From Flavobacteriaceae bacterium UBA4166 (GTDB taxonomy: Bacteria > Bacteroidota > Bacteroidia > Flavobacteriales > Flavobacteriaceae): a stretch of DNA of 24,306 bases. Location of the stretch: the NCBI GenBank assembly GCA_002379985.1, contig DFVG01000015.1, forward strand, positions 1-24,306, written 5' to 3'. Positions 1-8,288 of this stretch are shown here, piece after piece. Below the pieces are notes generated by a model. It saw only the letters and a program-made list of their open reading frames with translations. It was not told the origin of the DNA and ran no database searches. Position numbers and translations under genes: made by a program. The first letter of the stretch is position 1, and each line of letters opens with the position of its first letter.

Positions 1-818
1 CCTGCATATCAATAAACCCATTTTTCAGAACCGGTCCTTCGAAGATCTCGGGAGTGCTATAGCCTTTCTGAAGCATTTCATCAATACTGTAGAAATAGAC
101 ATGCGTAGAAAAATACCCTTGGAGTTGGTAACGCACTTGCGCATGTACCCATTCTTCATCAGCAGTAGTTTCCACCTCAATGTCAGCACAAACAGAAACA
201 GGTTGTTGGCGTACAGATTCCACCGAGATCAGGTCCTCGCAAAGATTTCGGTTGTCGTGAAAGCATTTTTTGATCGCTTTTATAACTTTTGCTTGTTCTG
301 AAGCGTCATCACTTTCAAAATCCACCAACAAACGATATAATCCTTTTAGGGGAAAGGATTTCTTCTGGCTTTCGGGAAGGGCAGCAAGATCTTTAGGGTT
401 GTACGTAAGGCGATCGTTCTTACAGTCTACATACACTTCTTTTTCGTAAGCGCGCACCCAGATGTTGGTCACACCGTCCAGATCGATAAATAATTTGCGG
501 TAGTCTAAAGCAGTTAAAGCTTTGTTAGGGAGTATGTCGGCTGCTCGATAGAACTGTTGATTGATCTTAGCTAGTGATTCTTTATCACTGAGAAGGTCTT
601 CAATGGGAAGGTCGATACGCATGCCCAGATCGGTAATCGCATAGCAAAGCATTTCAAGGATGGTGATTCCCGGGTCATGCGCATTGTAATCGGTCCATAA
701 AGCACTTCCTAAGGACTCAATGTATTCGATTCCTTTCTTCCGAAGAAAATCATAATCGAGGTCATTTTGACTTCGAACTTCTTTTTGGATCGTTATGGTA
801 TCTTTTAATACTTGCATG
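1..818 (-). CDS. eCIS baseplate J-like protein, second copy (Pvc12/Afp12 type), partial
   Basis: This reading frame starts with ATG at 818 and stays open to the left edge, giving the first 272 residues. The N-terminus holds a block found in large eCIS baseplate proteins: residues 20-60 include LDYDFLRKKGIEYIESLG, then WTDYNAHDPGITILEMLCYA, a pattern I know from the second gp6/J-like baseplate subunit of Afp/PVC-type particles. Its start lies inside the 3' end of the preceding baseplate gene, overlapping it by 14 nt, which points to translational coupling. In known particles this subunit forms the baseplate wedge around the spike with the Pvc11-type protein. Assignment to Pvc12 rather than to a general baseplate family rests on gene order and on the N-terminal block. 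The C-terminus, and whatever follows it, cannot be seen. Confidence 0.8.
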
Positions 819-3800
819 TCTCTGCTTCTTCAAGAATTGTCGTGTTACATTTTGGCGCAACCGCTTTAATATCGTGTTCTTGCGCCGATACTAAAATGGC
901 AGCGGGACTGCTAGGTGCTACGCTCTTCACTTGCTTTCCATCTTTTTTGCTGAACATCACCTCTGTGACATAATCTAAATAGGGCAGGTCTTCTAAATAG
1001 TCTATCAACACACTTGTATGCAATGCCGAACCGAAAATGATATTTCGCGTAGTATCGAAGGCCCAAGGAGATAAAAAAGCCGTTAGGTCTTGGTTGAGCA
1101 CTTTAGTGAAATGTTGCGCATCATAGCCCTTGTGAAATTGAACATGAAGATGGGCGGTAACTTCTTCGTAAGTGGGATTTACTACCGTGAGGTTAATGTG
1201 CATGGAAGTCAATGCACTTAAATGTTCCTGAATACGGTTCAACGTAGCTTTGCTCACACGAGGCTGATAAATATCGAATACATTTTTATTCACGATATCA
1301 GGAATCACAACAAGGGTGACGTTACCCGGACTCAAAAACTGTTGTTCTTTAGTATGTTTCAGAGCTAACGCTTTATAGATCTCGGGAAATTCCTGTAGCG
1401 TTATATGTTCATAGTCCCATGTAGTAATCGCTCTATTCTTATGCCGTAAGCGCTCACTAACTCGCTGGTAATAGGCGCTATCTGACTCTAACGGGGCTCC
1501 CCCAAACGATGAAAAAGGTTGTGTTACCGATTTTATCTGCGGAACTCTAGTAACGAGTTTACTTATGGTTTCCGGCGGAAGACCATGCTCTAAGTGCTCT
1601 AGCGTATTGTTATGGTTCACGAAGGTTGCCGAAACAGCCTGCGCTTGAATATCAATCATCTTGCAAACAGCATCATATTGTTTGTGCAGCTTGGCTTTGA
1701 GCCATACGTATCCCGACGGAAGTAGCGTATTCTGTTGTGTGGTTTGTGGAGGTAGCGAAACAGATACGATTCCCGACTTTAGGAAGTTGTCAATTTGATT
1801 TTCTTCGATGGCATCATCCAGCGATTTCCACGCGTTGTTGCAGAGCACACTCCATGTTATTCGCTGTTTTCCGGTGAACCGATCGGAAAGCGGATTCTCA
1901 CTGCCTTCTAACACTTGAAATAAAAGAGATACCGTTTGATTTGCGGTGGCGTTTTCTAAACCGATATAGCATTCGCCACCATGACAATAATCCGGAACCA
2001 ACCATATCGCTTCGCTTGTTCCTTTTGGAAGGATTTCTTCTTGCGTACGTACATTATTGAGGTGGGCATGAGTTTCATATTGGCCAAACGGAGTTATATG
2101 AAATAAACGGATGCGAGCCTCTTTATAAGAATTGACACTCTTCTCCTTAATTTTATGTTGCTCTTTGGCGGTGTACGATAAGGTAACTCCTTCCGCAAAC
2201 GGAGTGTACGGAGCGTTGGGAACCAACGTGTTTGGATCTTCACTCGCTAAGGCCAACGCATAGATTCGAGGAAACTGAGTATGGAGGAAAGACTGTTGCA
2301 GGGTGAGTCGCAAGGGTCCCGCTTTATCGAGTTCGTACGATTTATTGTTCCACTGAAAGGACATATGATGGCCTTCTTTTGACGATTCGAATAGATTGAT
2401 AGCCGTATCGGTAGCCTGCCACACCTCCCGATATTTAATAAGGGGTGTCGCCTTGAAATGATCTTCCGTAGGAACTAATAAATTGTTAGGGTTTTCAACA
2501 ATCTCGAACGATCTTTCAGAAGCAGAGGCTTTCATGATCATCTCTTCAGGTTGGTTCTCGGCGGCATCGATGCGTTTTTTTTCTGAAAATATGCCGTTGT
2601 AATAAGCCGTTTTACTGCTACGAGCCCCTTGTTCTTTCCGATAAGCGAAGTAATGATCCACAAAAGAAGTTGGTGTGTCTTTCCATTGCAGCTTGACTGC
2701 TACCTGATGCCACTGTTTTGCGAAGGCTTCATCATACTGAATGCTAAAGTGACTTTTCACTTTGGGTTGTGGTGTAAAGGGATAAAAGGGCTTGTCTGGC
2801 GGAAGTACTCCCAGATCACTTTCTATCTGAACGGAAGTTATGCCGGTCACGGCAACAGCGATGCTTAGATCTTCAATAGGTTGATGCACCACGTTTCTAA
2901 AAAATTGATACCCTTCGGAAGTATTTGTGGCGATTACTACTTTCACGATAGGGTCTGAGGTGTCATATTGCTCTTGATGGACAGACTCTTGGTATGCCGT
3001 TATCGCTTCGGCATCCGGTGGAAGCATACCTACCAAGGTAAGCACCCCTTTGTTGAGTCCGCTTTCATAGGCTACCTCAACACCCTTTTCATTTTTGATG
3101 GTCGTTTTTTGAATGAGATTCCAACCGGACGCTATCCAAGACTTTGTACCGGAGTACGTAAAAGAAATCGCATCCTTCAACTGCTGAAATGTTTGGTTCT
3201 TCAGGGTTGCCTCTTTAGCGAAGTGTATTTGTAATACAACGGTGCGCTGTCCTTCCCCCAATAAGAGCATGGGCGACGCCATTGCAAAGCCGATACGTGC
3301 TGCGGGCAATTCTGGAAATTCTGAGGCCTTGGAGGAATACCCAAACGGATGCCAATACGGAGCTGCTTCCGGGAAATCGCCTCCATTGCCATCGAAGGAG
3401 TTCGCTATGGCGGCTGCTTTGATCTGCTGGTAGTCGGTATCATTATAGAGGCTTTTTATATGCGCTACGGAAGCTTGATTTACCACTAATGGTCTATTGA
3501 CAGCATACGAACGAGGGGTGTTGTTAGCGTCTTTTCCCGCCTGTACCAAGGTTCCTTCTTGAATTAGATGTGACTCCATTTTCTTGGCCAATTCAAAGAT
3601 AACATGGGCCTGATCGGCGATAGGAGCTTTCTTTTCAATTTGCAACACGCGCCGATAATAAAAGTCCAAATGGCGCTTGGTAAGTTGATTGAGATGTTCC
3701 TGTGAGGTATGTAGAAGCTTTAAAAAGGTAATGAACAGGGTGAGCTGTGCCGGCATGGAATGATCTATTTTCGCTTGCTCGATCAATGCTTTTAATTGTG

Positions 3801-4074
3801 ATTTCAAGTTTTGATATTCCGGGGTTCCGCGTAGCGGAAGTTCTTCGGAAATTTCCAAAAGATTGAATAACTCACGCCAGGTTCCTACGGGAACTTTATC
3901 ATTGGTTGTTTCAAAGAAATGCACCTGTTTTCCGAAGTGATAGGCAAAGAGCACCCAATCCTCCACCGAAAAATCATGAAGTTGAAGTCGGTCTGGCTGC
4001 AAGGCAGTTATAAACCGCTTGGTTTGCGAGGTGCCTTCTCGATGCGACATAGTATGATTACAATCTTTTGCCAT
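805..4074 (-). CDS. eCIS baseplate J-like protein (Pvc11/Afp11 type)
   Basis: A 1089-residue protein that resembles baseplate J / gp6-like wedge proteins in its last quarter. From about residue 853 it has PFSSFGGAPLESDSAYYQRV, then SERLRHKNRAITTWDYEHI and a segment of the type FPEIYKALALKHT; this is the core of the baseplate-J family in eCIS and R-type tail systems. The N-terminal 850 residues are long and I recognise no domain in them, but Pvc11-type proteins are typically about 1000 residues, so the length fits. The start ATG follows the gp25 stop after 2 nt, and the 3' end overlaps the next baseplate gene by 14 nt. The very C-terminus has two cysteines (PKCNTTILEEAETCKY). Its expected role is to form the baseplate wedge that links spike, gp25 and sheath and triggers contraction. 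Confidence 0.88.
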   Translation of the reverse strand: MAKDCNHTMSHREGTSQTKRFITALQPDRLQLHDFSVEDWVLFAYHFGKQVHFFETTNDKVPVGTWRELFNLLEISEELPLRGTPEYQNLKSQLKALIEQAKIDHSMPAQLTLFITFLKLLHTSQEHLNQLTKRHLDFYYRRVLQIEKKAPIADQAHVIFELAKKMESHLIQEGTLVQAGKDANNTPRSYAVNRPLVVNQASVAHIKSLYNDTDYQQIKAAAIANSFDGNGGDFPEAAPYWHPFGYSSKASEFPELPAARIGFAMASPMLLLGEGQRTVVLQIHFAKEATLKNQTFQQLKDAISFTYSGTKSWIASGWNLIQKTTIKNEKGVEVAYESGLNKGVLTLVGMLPPDAEAITAYQESVHQEQYDTSDPIVKVVIATNTSEGYQFFRNVVHQPIEDLSIAVAVTGITSVQIESDLGVLPPDKPFYPFTPQPKVKSHFSIQYDEAFAKQWHQVAVKLQWKDTPTSFVDHYFAYRKEQGARSSKTAYYNGIFSEKKRIDAAENQPEEMIMKASASERSFEIVENPNNLLVPTEDHFKATPLIKYREVWQATDTAINLFESSKEGHHMSFQWNNKSYELDKAGPLRLTLQQSFLHTQFPRIYALALASEDPNTLVPNAPYTPFAEGVTLSYTAKEQHKIKEKSVNSYKEARIRLFHITPFGQYETHAHLNNVRTQEEILPKGTSEAIWLVPDYCHGGECYIGLENATANQTVSLLFQVLEGSENPLSDRFTGKQRITWSVLCNNAWKSLDDAIEENQIDNFLKSGIVSVSLPPQTTQQNTLLPSGYVWLKAKLHKQYDAVCKMIDIQAQAVSATFVNHNNTLEHLEHGLPPETISKLVTRVPQIKSVTQPFSSFGGAPLESDSAYYQRVSERLRHKNRAITTWDYEHITLQEFPEIYKALALKHTKEQQFLSPGNVTLVVIPDIVNKNVFDIYQPRVSKATLNRIQEHLSALTSMHINLTVVNPTYEEVTAHLHVQFHKGYDAQHFTKVLNQDLTAFLSPWAFDTTRNIIFGSALHTSVLIDYLEDLPYLDYVTEVMFSKKDGKQVKSVAPSSPAAILVSAQEHDIKAVAPKCNTTILEEAETCKY

Positions 4075-4076
4075 AG

Positions 4077-4490
4077 TTATGAAACTTCAGTTCCTTCTTC
4101 TTTGTAAAATGGAAATACCAAGTTGCCACGAGAATTGGTAATACGAATGAGATAATCGATCTTGATCAGCAGTTCTCCTTGCCACTCATTGGTGGTGTCA
4201 ATTTCTATGTTATGGACATCAATACGTGGTTCGAAATATAGAATGGCGGTTTTAATAAGGTCCTTGACATAGGTTTTTAATGTAAGATCTACGGTTTCGA
4301 ACAAGAGATCTTCCAGGTTGCATCCGTACTCGGGTACCATAACACGCTCGCCTAAGCGGGTCGCCAATAAGATCTGCAAGCTTTTTTGAATATCTTCTTC
4401 ACCCGAGGTGAGTTGCACACTTCGAGTCTTGCGATCGAATTCAGGAGGAAAACTCCATCCGGTTCCTAAAAATGATTGTTCGAATTCCAT
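4077..4490 (-). CDS. gp25-like baseplate wedge protein (Pvc9/Afp9 type)
   Basis: 137 residues, the normal size for the gp25/lysozyme-like baseplate family, which has no lysozyme activity. Diagnostic features are the motif VMVPEYGCNLEDLLFE near residues 51-66, matching the family's E-x-P-x-YG-like core, and YFEPRI near residues 85-90, the conserved EPR segment. In T4 phage, T6SS and eCIS this protein contacts the first sheath ring and helps couple baseplate change to sheath contraction. ATG at 4490 is 2 nt after the PAAR stop, and the baseplate-J gene starts 2 nt after its own stop, so the three genes form one translational run. VgrG, PAAR, gp25, baseplate J is the core set of an eCIS, with the gp25 and PAAR genes swapped relative to the Pvc8-9-10 order. 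Confidence 0.9.
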   Translation of the reverse strand: MEFEQSFLGTGWSFPPEFDRKTRSVQLTSGEEDIQKSLQILLATRLGERVMVPEYGCNLEDLLFETVDLTLKTYVKDLIKTAILYFEPRIDVHNIEIDTTNEWQGELLIKIDYLIRITNSRGNLVFPFYKEEGTEVS

Positions 4491-4492
4491 AC

Positions 4493-4780
4493 TTATCCAA
4501 TTAAAACAGTGGGTTCTCCTGCGACAATAGTACCTCCGTGACTGGTGGAATCTCCTAGTCTAGCGGCAGGCATTCCGCCAATAAATACCGTACCGGAACC
4601 TAACACGATGGTGTCTGGAGGTCCTGTGCATGTGGCCATATCTCCAACGCGTGCTGCCGGCAACCCTCCGATAAGCACCGTTGCTTCACCCGGCGGAAGT
4701 ATGGGGCCTCCAACATGGGGAATGACGCCCGTGGTCATCGGACAAATATGCATGTCTGTTATTCTTGCTGCGGGCATCAT
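4493..4780 (-). CDS. PAAR-repeat spike tip protein (Pvc10/Afp10 type)
   Basis: A 95-residue PAAR protein that caps the VgrG spike. Three PAAR-type repeats are visible: MMPAARITDMHICPM at the start, GGLPAARVGDMATCTG in the middle and GGMPAARLGDSTSHGG near the end. The histidines and cysteines in MHICPM, IPHVGG and MATC are the expected metal ligands of the tip cone. There is no C-terminal extension, so this looks like a bare tip rather than a toxin fusion. I placed the start at ATG 4780, two residues downstream of a possible TTG at 4786 that would overlap the VgrG stop. A second ATG follows at 4777, so the exact start is uncertain by one or two codons. Confidence 0.93.
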   Translation of the reverse strand: MMPAARITDMHICPMTTGVIPHVGGPILPPGEATVLIGGLPAARVGDMATCTGPPDTIVLGSGTVFIGGMPAARLGDSTSHGGTIVAGEPTVLIG

Positions 4781-4782
4781 AT

Positions 4783-6528
4783 TCAATTAATTTGTACCAA
4801 CGATCCTTTCAAAACAGCGATTGCGCTGGTGGAAACTTCCGCACCGGCACTCCCTTCTGCTTTAAATTGGGCATTGGCTTTGACTGTTATATTTGTTCCT
4901 TCTAAATTCAAATCTCCGGTAGCCTTCACGTTAATATCTGCAGCACTTTCCAAAAGAATACCGTTTGCGTCCAGAGTAATCTTGTTTTGATGGTCGTCTG
5001 CTATGGAAATAAGGTCGGCGTCTTCATCTACAATGATTTGTTTTCCGGAAGGCGTGCTGAGCGTCCAAGAAGTTTTTTCATCATTAAAGATCATCTTCAT
5101 CTCGCTTCGTGTTACAAAGCCTTTTTCGTGATTATCATCGGAGGCGGTGAGCGGTGCAGGTTTTGCACTGCTATGCAGCATTCCTAGCACAATGGCGTCG
5201 TTGGGATCATCATTGATAAACCCGATGATCACTTCGTCTTCTATTTCAGGACGAAAAAAAGAGCCTCGATTTTCCCCGGCATCTAAGGTGGCGACGCGAG
5301 CCCAAATTCCTTGTTCTTCATTATTGATGATAGGAACTTGCACCAAAATGCGATCTTCTCCATCAGGATCTTCTTCCAGTTGCGTAACAATTCCAATTTG
5401 TAATCCGTGAATTGCAGGAAGTAAGCCGGAAGCAGGCAAACTTTGAATGTCATAGGTTTCAGAGAACCATTTTGGATTCATCCCAAATTCGGCCGTGACC
5501 TTCCAATTTCCATCGGCTATTTCATGTCGGACTGCCGTTACGAAAACGGTACCATTAAATCGATCGCCAACACCTTCCAGTGTGAGAAGGGTATTGGGTT
5601 TTACGTTCGGAATGCCTTGAAAACTCACAATGCCTTTGGTCTTTGACAGTTGTTGAAAAAGCGCTTTGGCATTGCTCCACTCTTGCAGCTCTGAATCCGT
5701 AACCATTCCGCCGTGCTTCAAATGATAGGGTGGAGGCGTTAAGGCCGAAGCTAGGTCTTGGGCAGTAACGTTACCGTTCAATGAAATTCTGGGATCTTCA
5801 GAAGCCACTTCAATGATTTCTTGACTCGATGGATTCCATCCAAAAGCAGTGACTTCAGAAAATTGATTGCGCGCATCCATTTCCGCATCAAAATCGAGCA
5901 TGGTCGTACCAAAAGCCACTGTTTCGATAGGTTCTTGCTGAACATCAGGAGGTCCAATGGTCACCTTTCCGTCATCTACCACACAAATGGCACCGTTCAC
6001 TTCACTACGGGTCATCATAAAATCCCAATACGAAGATTGATATTGCACCAACTCTTTGTGGGTTACGGCAGTGGGCGTAACATCCGCTTCCAAAGAGGCC
6101 TCTTGCAGCAATTGTTCGATAATATCGCTGTCACTACTGTCATAATAATAACGAGAGTGCCGCCCTAGCGTAGTTTTTATCGCCTTATCACGACATTCAA
6201 TTACCAAGACCGTGGCGCTCTCTCGGATCTTAATACTGTGTTTGATCACCACGCCTTTAAAAATGGTCGCTTCATCGTTGTGATACCCAGCTTTTATTTC
6301 AATTTCGTGTCCGGGCAAGAAGAGGGCTTCATTGCTAAGTTGAAAATCTTGAGAAGCCGCTTCGCCGTCGAAATAAATAAGCTGAGCGAACGGAATGCGA
6401 TTAATCTCCTTTTCCACCGAAATATTCTTGAGCTGATATACTTCCGGTACCGCCGTTCCATCTATCAGTACGGTAACCGTCACAAGATCGGCACTATTAG
6501 AAGTTTGTATGGTGCTATCGTTACTCAT
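4783..6528 (-). CDS. VgrG/gp27-gp5-like central spike protein (Pvc8/Afp8 type)
   Basis: 581 residues with the layout of the eCIS spike. Residues about 15-360 form the gp27-like hub. An OB-fold of the gp5 kind begins at about 375 with IHGLQIGIVTQLEEDPDGED and runs to about 450 (GIWARVATLDAG, EIEDEVIIGFINDDPNDAIVLG). Residues about 480-580 are short alternating beta strands typical of the triple-stranded beta-helix needle (ITLDANGILLESAADINVKA). It trimerises below the tube and carries the PAAR tip. There is no obvious effector domain after the needle. The gene starts directly after the LysM gene stop (TAA then ATG), and its own TGA sits 2 nt before the chosen PAAR start. Confidence 0.93.
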   Translation of the reverse strand: MSNDSTIQTSNSADLVTVTVLIDGTAVPEVYQLKNISVEKEINRIPFAQLIYFDGEAASQDFQLSNEALFLPGHEIEIKAGYHNDEATIFKGVVIKHSIKIRESATVLVIECRDKAIKTTLGRHSRYYYDSSDSDIIEQLLQEASLEADVTPTAVTHKELVQYQSSYWDFMMTRSEVNGAICVVDDGKVTIGPPDVQQEPIETVAFGTTMLDFDAEMDARNQFSEVTAFGWNPSSQEIIEVASEDPRISLNGNVTAQDLASALTPPPYHLKHGGMVTDSELQEWSNAKALFQQLSKTKGIVSFQGIPNVKPNTLLTLEGVGDRFNGTVFVTAVRHEIADGNWKVTAEFGMNPKWFSETYDIQSLPASGLLPAIHGLQIGIVTQLEEDPDGEDRILVQVPIINNEEQGIWARVATLDAGENRGSFFRPEIEDEVIIGFINDDPNDAIVLGMLHSSAKPAPLTASDDNHEKGFVTRSEMKMIFNDEKTSWTLSTPSGKQIIVDEDADLISIADDHQNKITLDANGILLESAADINVKATGDLNLEGTNITVKANAQFKAEGSAGAEVSTSAIAVLKGSLVQIN

Positions 6529-7218
6529 TTAGGTTGCCTTTTCAATGGGTGGAAACATGATTTTTTGTCCGGCTTTCAGTTTTCTGAAATTCTGAAGGTT
6601 ATTTACCTGTGCGACTTGCAGGTAGTATTTACTGTCCCCGTAAATTCGGTAGGTCATCAGTGGCAGAGTGTCGCCATCTTTTACCACGCGAATATGTGTG
6701 AGATCTGGAGAGTTATTGTTCTCTCTCGCTACTCGTAAATTGTCTTCTACCGAACCTTTGAACTTCGTTTTCGCGACGGCGCGAAGTGGCGTTCCATCAC
6801 TTCCGAAGAGCTTAAACTCGATATTCATCTCAGTAAGCGTTCCCTTGAACAAAAGAGTTCCCCAACCAATCATCAAATAATTGGGTTTGTGCTCATCGCC
6901 ACTGTAATCGAACACAATTCTTTTAAAAGTTTCGAGGTCGTCGATGATGCCATCGCCTGAAGTGTTTGATTTTCCTTTCAAAACACCGGTACGATCAAAT
7001 AAAAAGTCTAATTCGAGATCTTCCGGCGGCGTGCGAACGTATTTCGGTTGTGTGGCACTAGTACCTTGCCCTTGCGCCTCGGTATATTCTACCTTATAGG
7101 TGAATTTATAGGTTTCAGGGTTGAGTAAGGTATCAAAGTCGCCATCACCCACCTTCTCTGAATACCGATCATCTTTATAGGCTGTGACTTTCAATTTTTT
7201 AAGGGCACCGGTGCTCAT
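6529..7218 (-). CDS. LysM-domain tail protein, tube/baseplate adaptor (Pvc7/Afp7 type)
   Basis: I place the start at ATG 7218 (MSTGALKKLKVTAYKDDRYS), giving 229 residues. This start overlaps the stop of the upstream small gene in an ATGA, a strong hint of coupling. A longer frame begins at 7263, but it would run 45 nt into that small gene. The body (residues about 5-170) matches the CIS tube-protein-like family with the opening pattern GDGDFDTLLNPETYKFTYKV. The C-terminal 50 residues are a LysM-like module (VVKDGDTLPLMTYRIYGDSK, then KLKAGQKIMFPPI). In Afp/PVC particles the Pvc7 protein connects the first tube ring with the spike hub, and its LysM faces the baseplate. The next gene, VgrG, starts immediately after this stop. 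Confidence 0.88.
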   Translation of the reverse strand: MSTGALKKLKVTAYKDDRYSEKVGDGDFDTLLNPETYKFTYKVEYTEAQGQGTSATQPKYVRTPPEDLELDFLFDRTGVLKGKSNTSGDGIIDDLETFKRIVFDYSGDEHKPNYLMIGWGTLLFKGTLTEMNIEFKLFGSDGTPLRAVAKTKFKGSVEDNLRVARENNNSPDLTHIRVVKDGDTLPLMTYRIYGDSKYYLQVAQVNNLQNFRKLKAGQKIMFPPIEKAT

Positions 7219-7376
7219 CGTTCTTCTTTTCTTTTTTGAAGCGCCATCACTTCTGAAATACACTCCTGAAGGATCTGCTCCTTGTTCTTTTGTGGAGTTT
7301 TGCTTCCGGAAGTACTGGATTGCTTGTCTTCTTGAACATTAATCTTAATATGCAATTCTTTGATAGTAACAGGCAT
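7215..7376 (-). CDS. DUF5908 small eCIS protein (Pvc6/Afp6 position)
   Basis: A 53-residue gene between the second tube gene and the LysM gene. The protein starts MPVTIKELHIKINVQEDKQ, has a short polar linker, and ends in a charged helix (EQILQECISEVMALQKRK). This two-part plan, a beta-strand start of the form MPxxIxEL-I-I followed by a basic C-terminal helix, matches DUF5908, a family of very short proteins encoded in Bacteroidota contractile injection loci. ATG 7376 lies 2 nt after the upstream tube gene stop, and its TGA overlaps the LysM start (ATGA). Its role is not established; the position matches Pvc6/Afp6. Automated annotation is likely to miss it because of its length. Confidence 0.8.
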   Translation of the reverse strand: MPVTIKELHIKINVQEDKQSSTSGSKTPQKNKEQILQECISEVMALQKRKEER

Positions 7377-7378
7377 GG

Positions 7379-7819
7379 TTATACGATTGTGAAATAGTTA
7401 TACGATAGTTCAACAGTTTCAATCAGCACACTATTCTCTTCAGCATTAAGATCGGCCACACTCCACTTCACTGGATACGCGTGAACGACATTCCACGTCA
7501 CCAAAGGATCATGCGATTCATTAAGCAACTTCACGGTAAGGTCCAAAGGCTCAAATTGAAAACTTTCAATGGCATCGCGACACCATTCAATAAGTTTTGA
7601 ATCGGTAACCATTCCGCGTTTTAGTACGAGATTCGGAAACTTGGTCCTCACCGGAAATTTGTGCTTAAATCGGTTTTCTCCTCCTTCAGAGAACTCTTCC
7701 GTTTCGATGTCTACAGACAGGCCGGAGACCGATTGGAATTGGATATCTGAGTCCTTTGTTGATATCCCATTGAATTCAACTTTAAAATGAAAGCCTACCG
7801 GAGGATACTGTGTGCTCAT
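7379..7819 (-). CDS. eCIS inner tube protein 2 (gp19-like; tube initiator, Pvc5/Afp5 type)
   Basis: 146 residues of the T4-like virus tail tube gp19 family. Visible features are FHFKVEFNGI at the start, then IQFQSVSGLSVDIETEEFSE, the basic stretch FPNLVLKRGMVTDSKLIEW, and LTVKLLNESHDPLVTWNVVHAYPVK split over the second half; all are standard for CIS tube subunits. It is a paralogue of the gene just upstream, which it overlaps by one base (TAATG). Having two tube genes is usual: one polymerises along the tube, the other forms the ring next to the spike. Being the copy closer to the baseplate genes suggests the initiator role, which is inference from gene order. Confidence 0.9.
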   Translation of the reverse strand: MSTQYPPVGFHFKVEFNGISTKDSDIQFQSVSGLSVDIETEEFSEGGENRFKHKFPVRTKFPNLVLKRGMVTDSKLIEWCRDAIESFQFEPLDLTVKLLNESHDPLVTWNVVHAYPVKWSVADLNAEENSVLIETVELSYNYFTIV

Positions 7820-8256
7820 TAATCGCCGTTTTGAATGGTGAGACCTTCGTGCGCTACTTCCATGGATTCGATAGCAACTTCATTACCATCTCCTTTAAGG
7901 TCGGTTGATTGCACCTTCACCGGGAATGCATTTTTCACCTTCCAAACCACTACAGGTTCATGCTCTTCGTTAAGCAATTGAATGGTGATATCGCGTCGTT
8001 CAATGGTATTTAATTTGACGGTGTTCCACCACTGATAATATTCGTTGTCGTTCTTAAAGGTGCCGCGTTTGAGTGTGATATTGCTGAACTTTTGCATTCC
8101 GGGCATTTTTATTTTGCTGTATTCCGGACTCGCACCATGGCGGTATTCGATCAATTCGGTCTCTACATCAAGTCCGGAGACTTCCGTAAAGCCGATGTTG
8201 GTTCCTCCCCAATCGACGGAGAAATGGAACTTTACTAAAGGATATGTTTCTGCCAT
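7819..8256 (-). CDS. eCIS major inner tube protein (gp19-like, Pvc1/Afp1 type)
   Basis: 145 residues, gp19-like tail tube family. Key segments are PLVKFHFSVDWGGTNIGFTE, then VSGLDVETELIEYRHGA, MQKFSNITLKRGTF and VVVWKVKNAFPVKVQSTDLK. The spacing of these segments matches the neighbouring tube gene, so the two are paralogues, but this copy has the YRHGASPEYSKIKMPG loop that is common in the major tube subunit of MAC/AlgoCIS-type particles. It follows the sheath gene after 32 nt, the largest gap inside the operon, and overlaps the next tube gene by one base. It should stack as hexameric rings inside the sheath. The choice of this copy as the main subunit is inferred from position directly after the sheath. 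Confidence 0.9.
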   Translation of the reverse strand: MAETYPLVKFHFSVDWGGTNIGFTEVSGLDVETELIEYRHGASPEYSKIKMPGMQKFSNITLKRGTFKNDNEYYQWWNTVKLNTIERRDITIQLLNEEHEPVVVWKVKNAFPVKVQSTDLKGDGNEVAIESMEVAHEGLTIQNGD

Positions 8257-8288
8257 TGTAATTTGTTTTTAAGGGTTAAGGATTGCGA

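Noticed and set aside
4493..6528. T6SS VgrG-PAAR effector module
   Set aside because: Neither protein has a toxin extension, and the neighbours are eCIS sheath, cap and baseplate-J genes, not Tss genes.
7219..7263. Longer N-terminus of the LysM protein starting at 7263
   Set aside because: It would overlap the 53-aa gene by 45 nt more, whereas ATG 7218 gives an ATGA junction and a family-like N-terminus.
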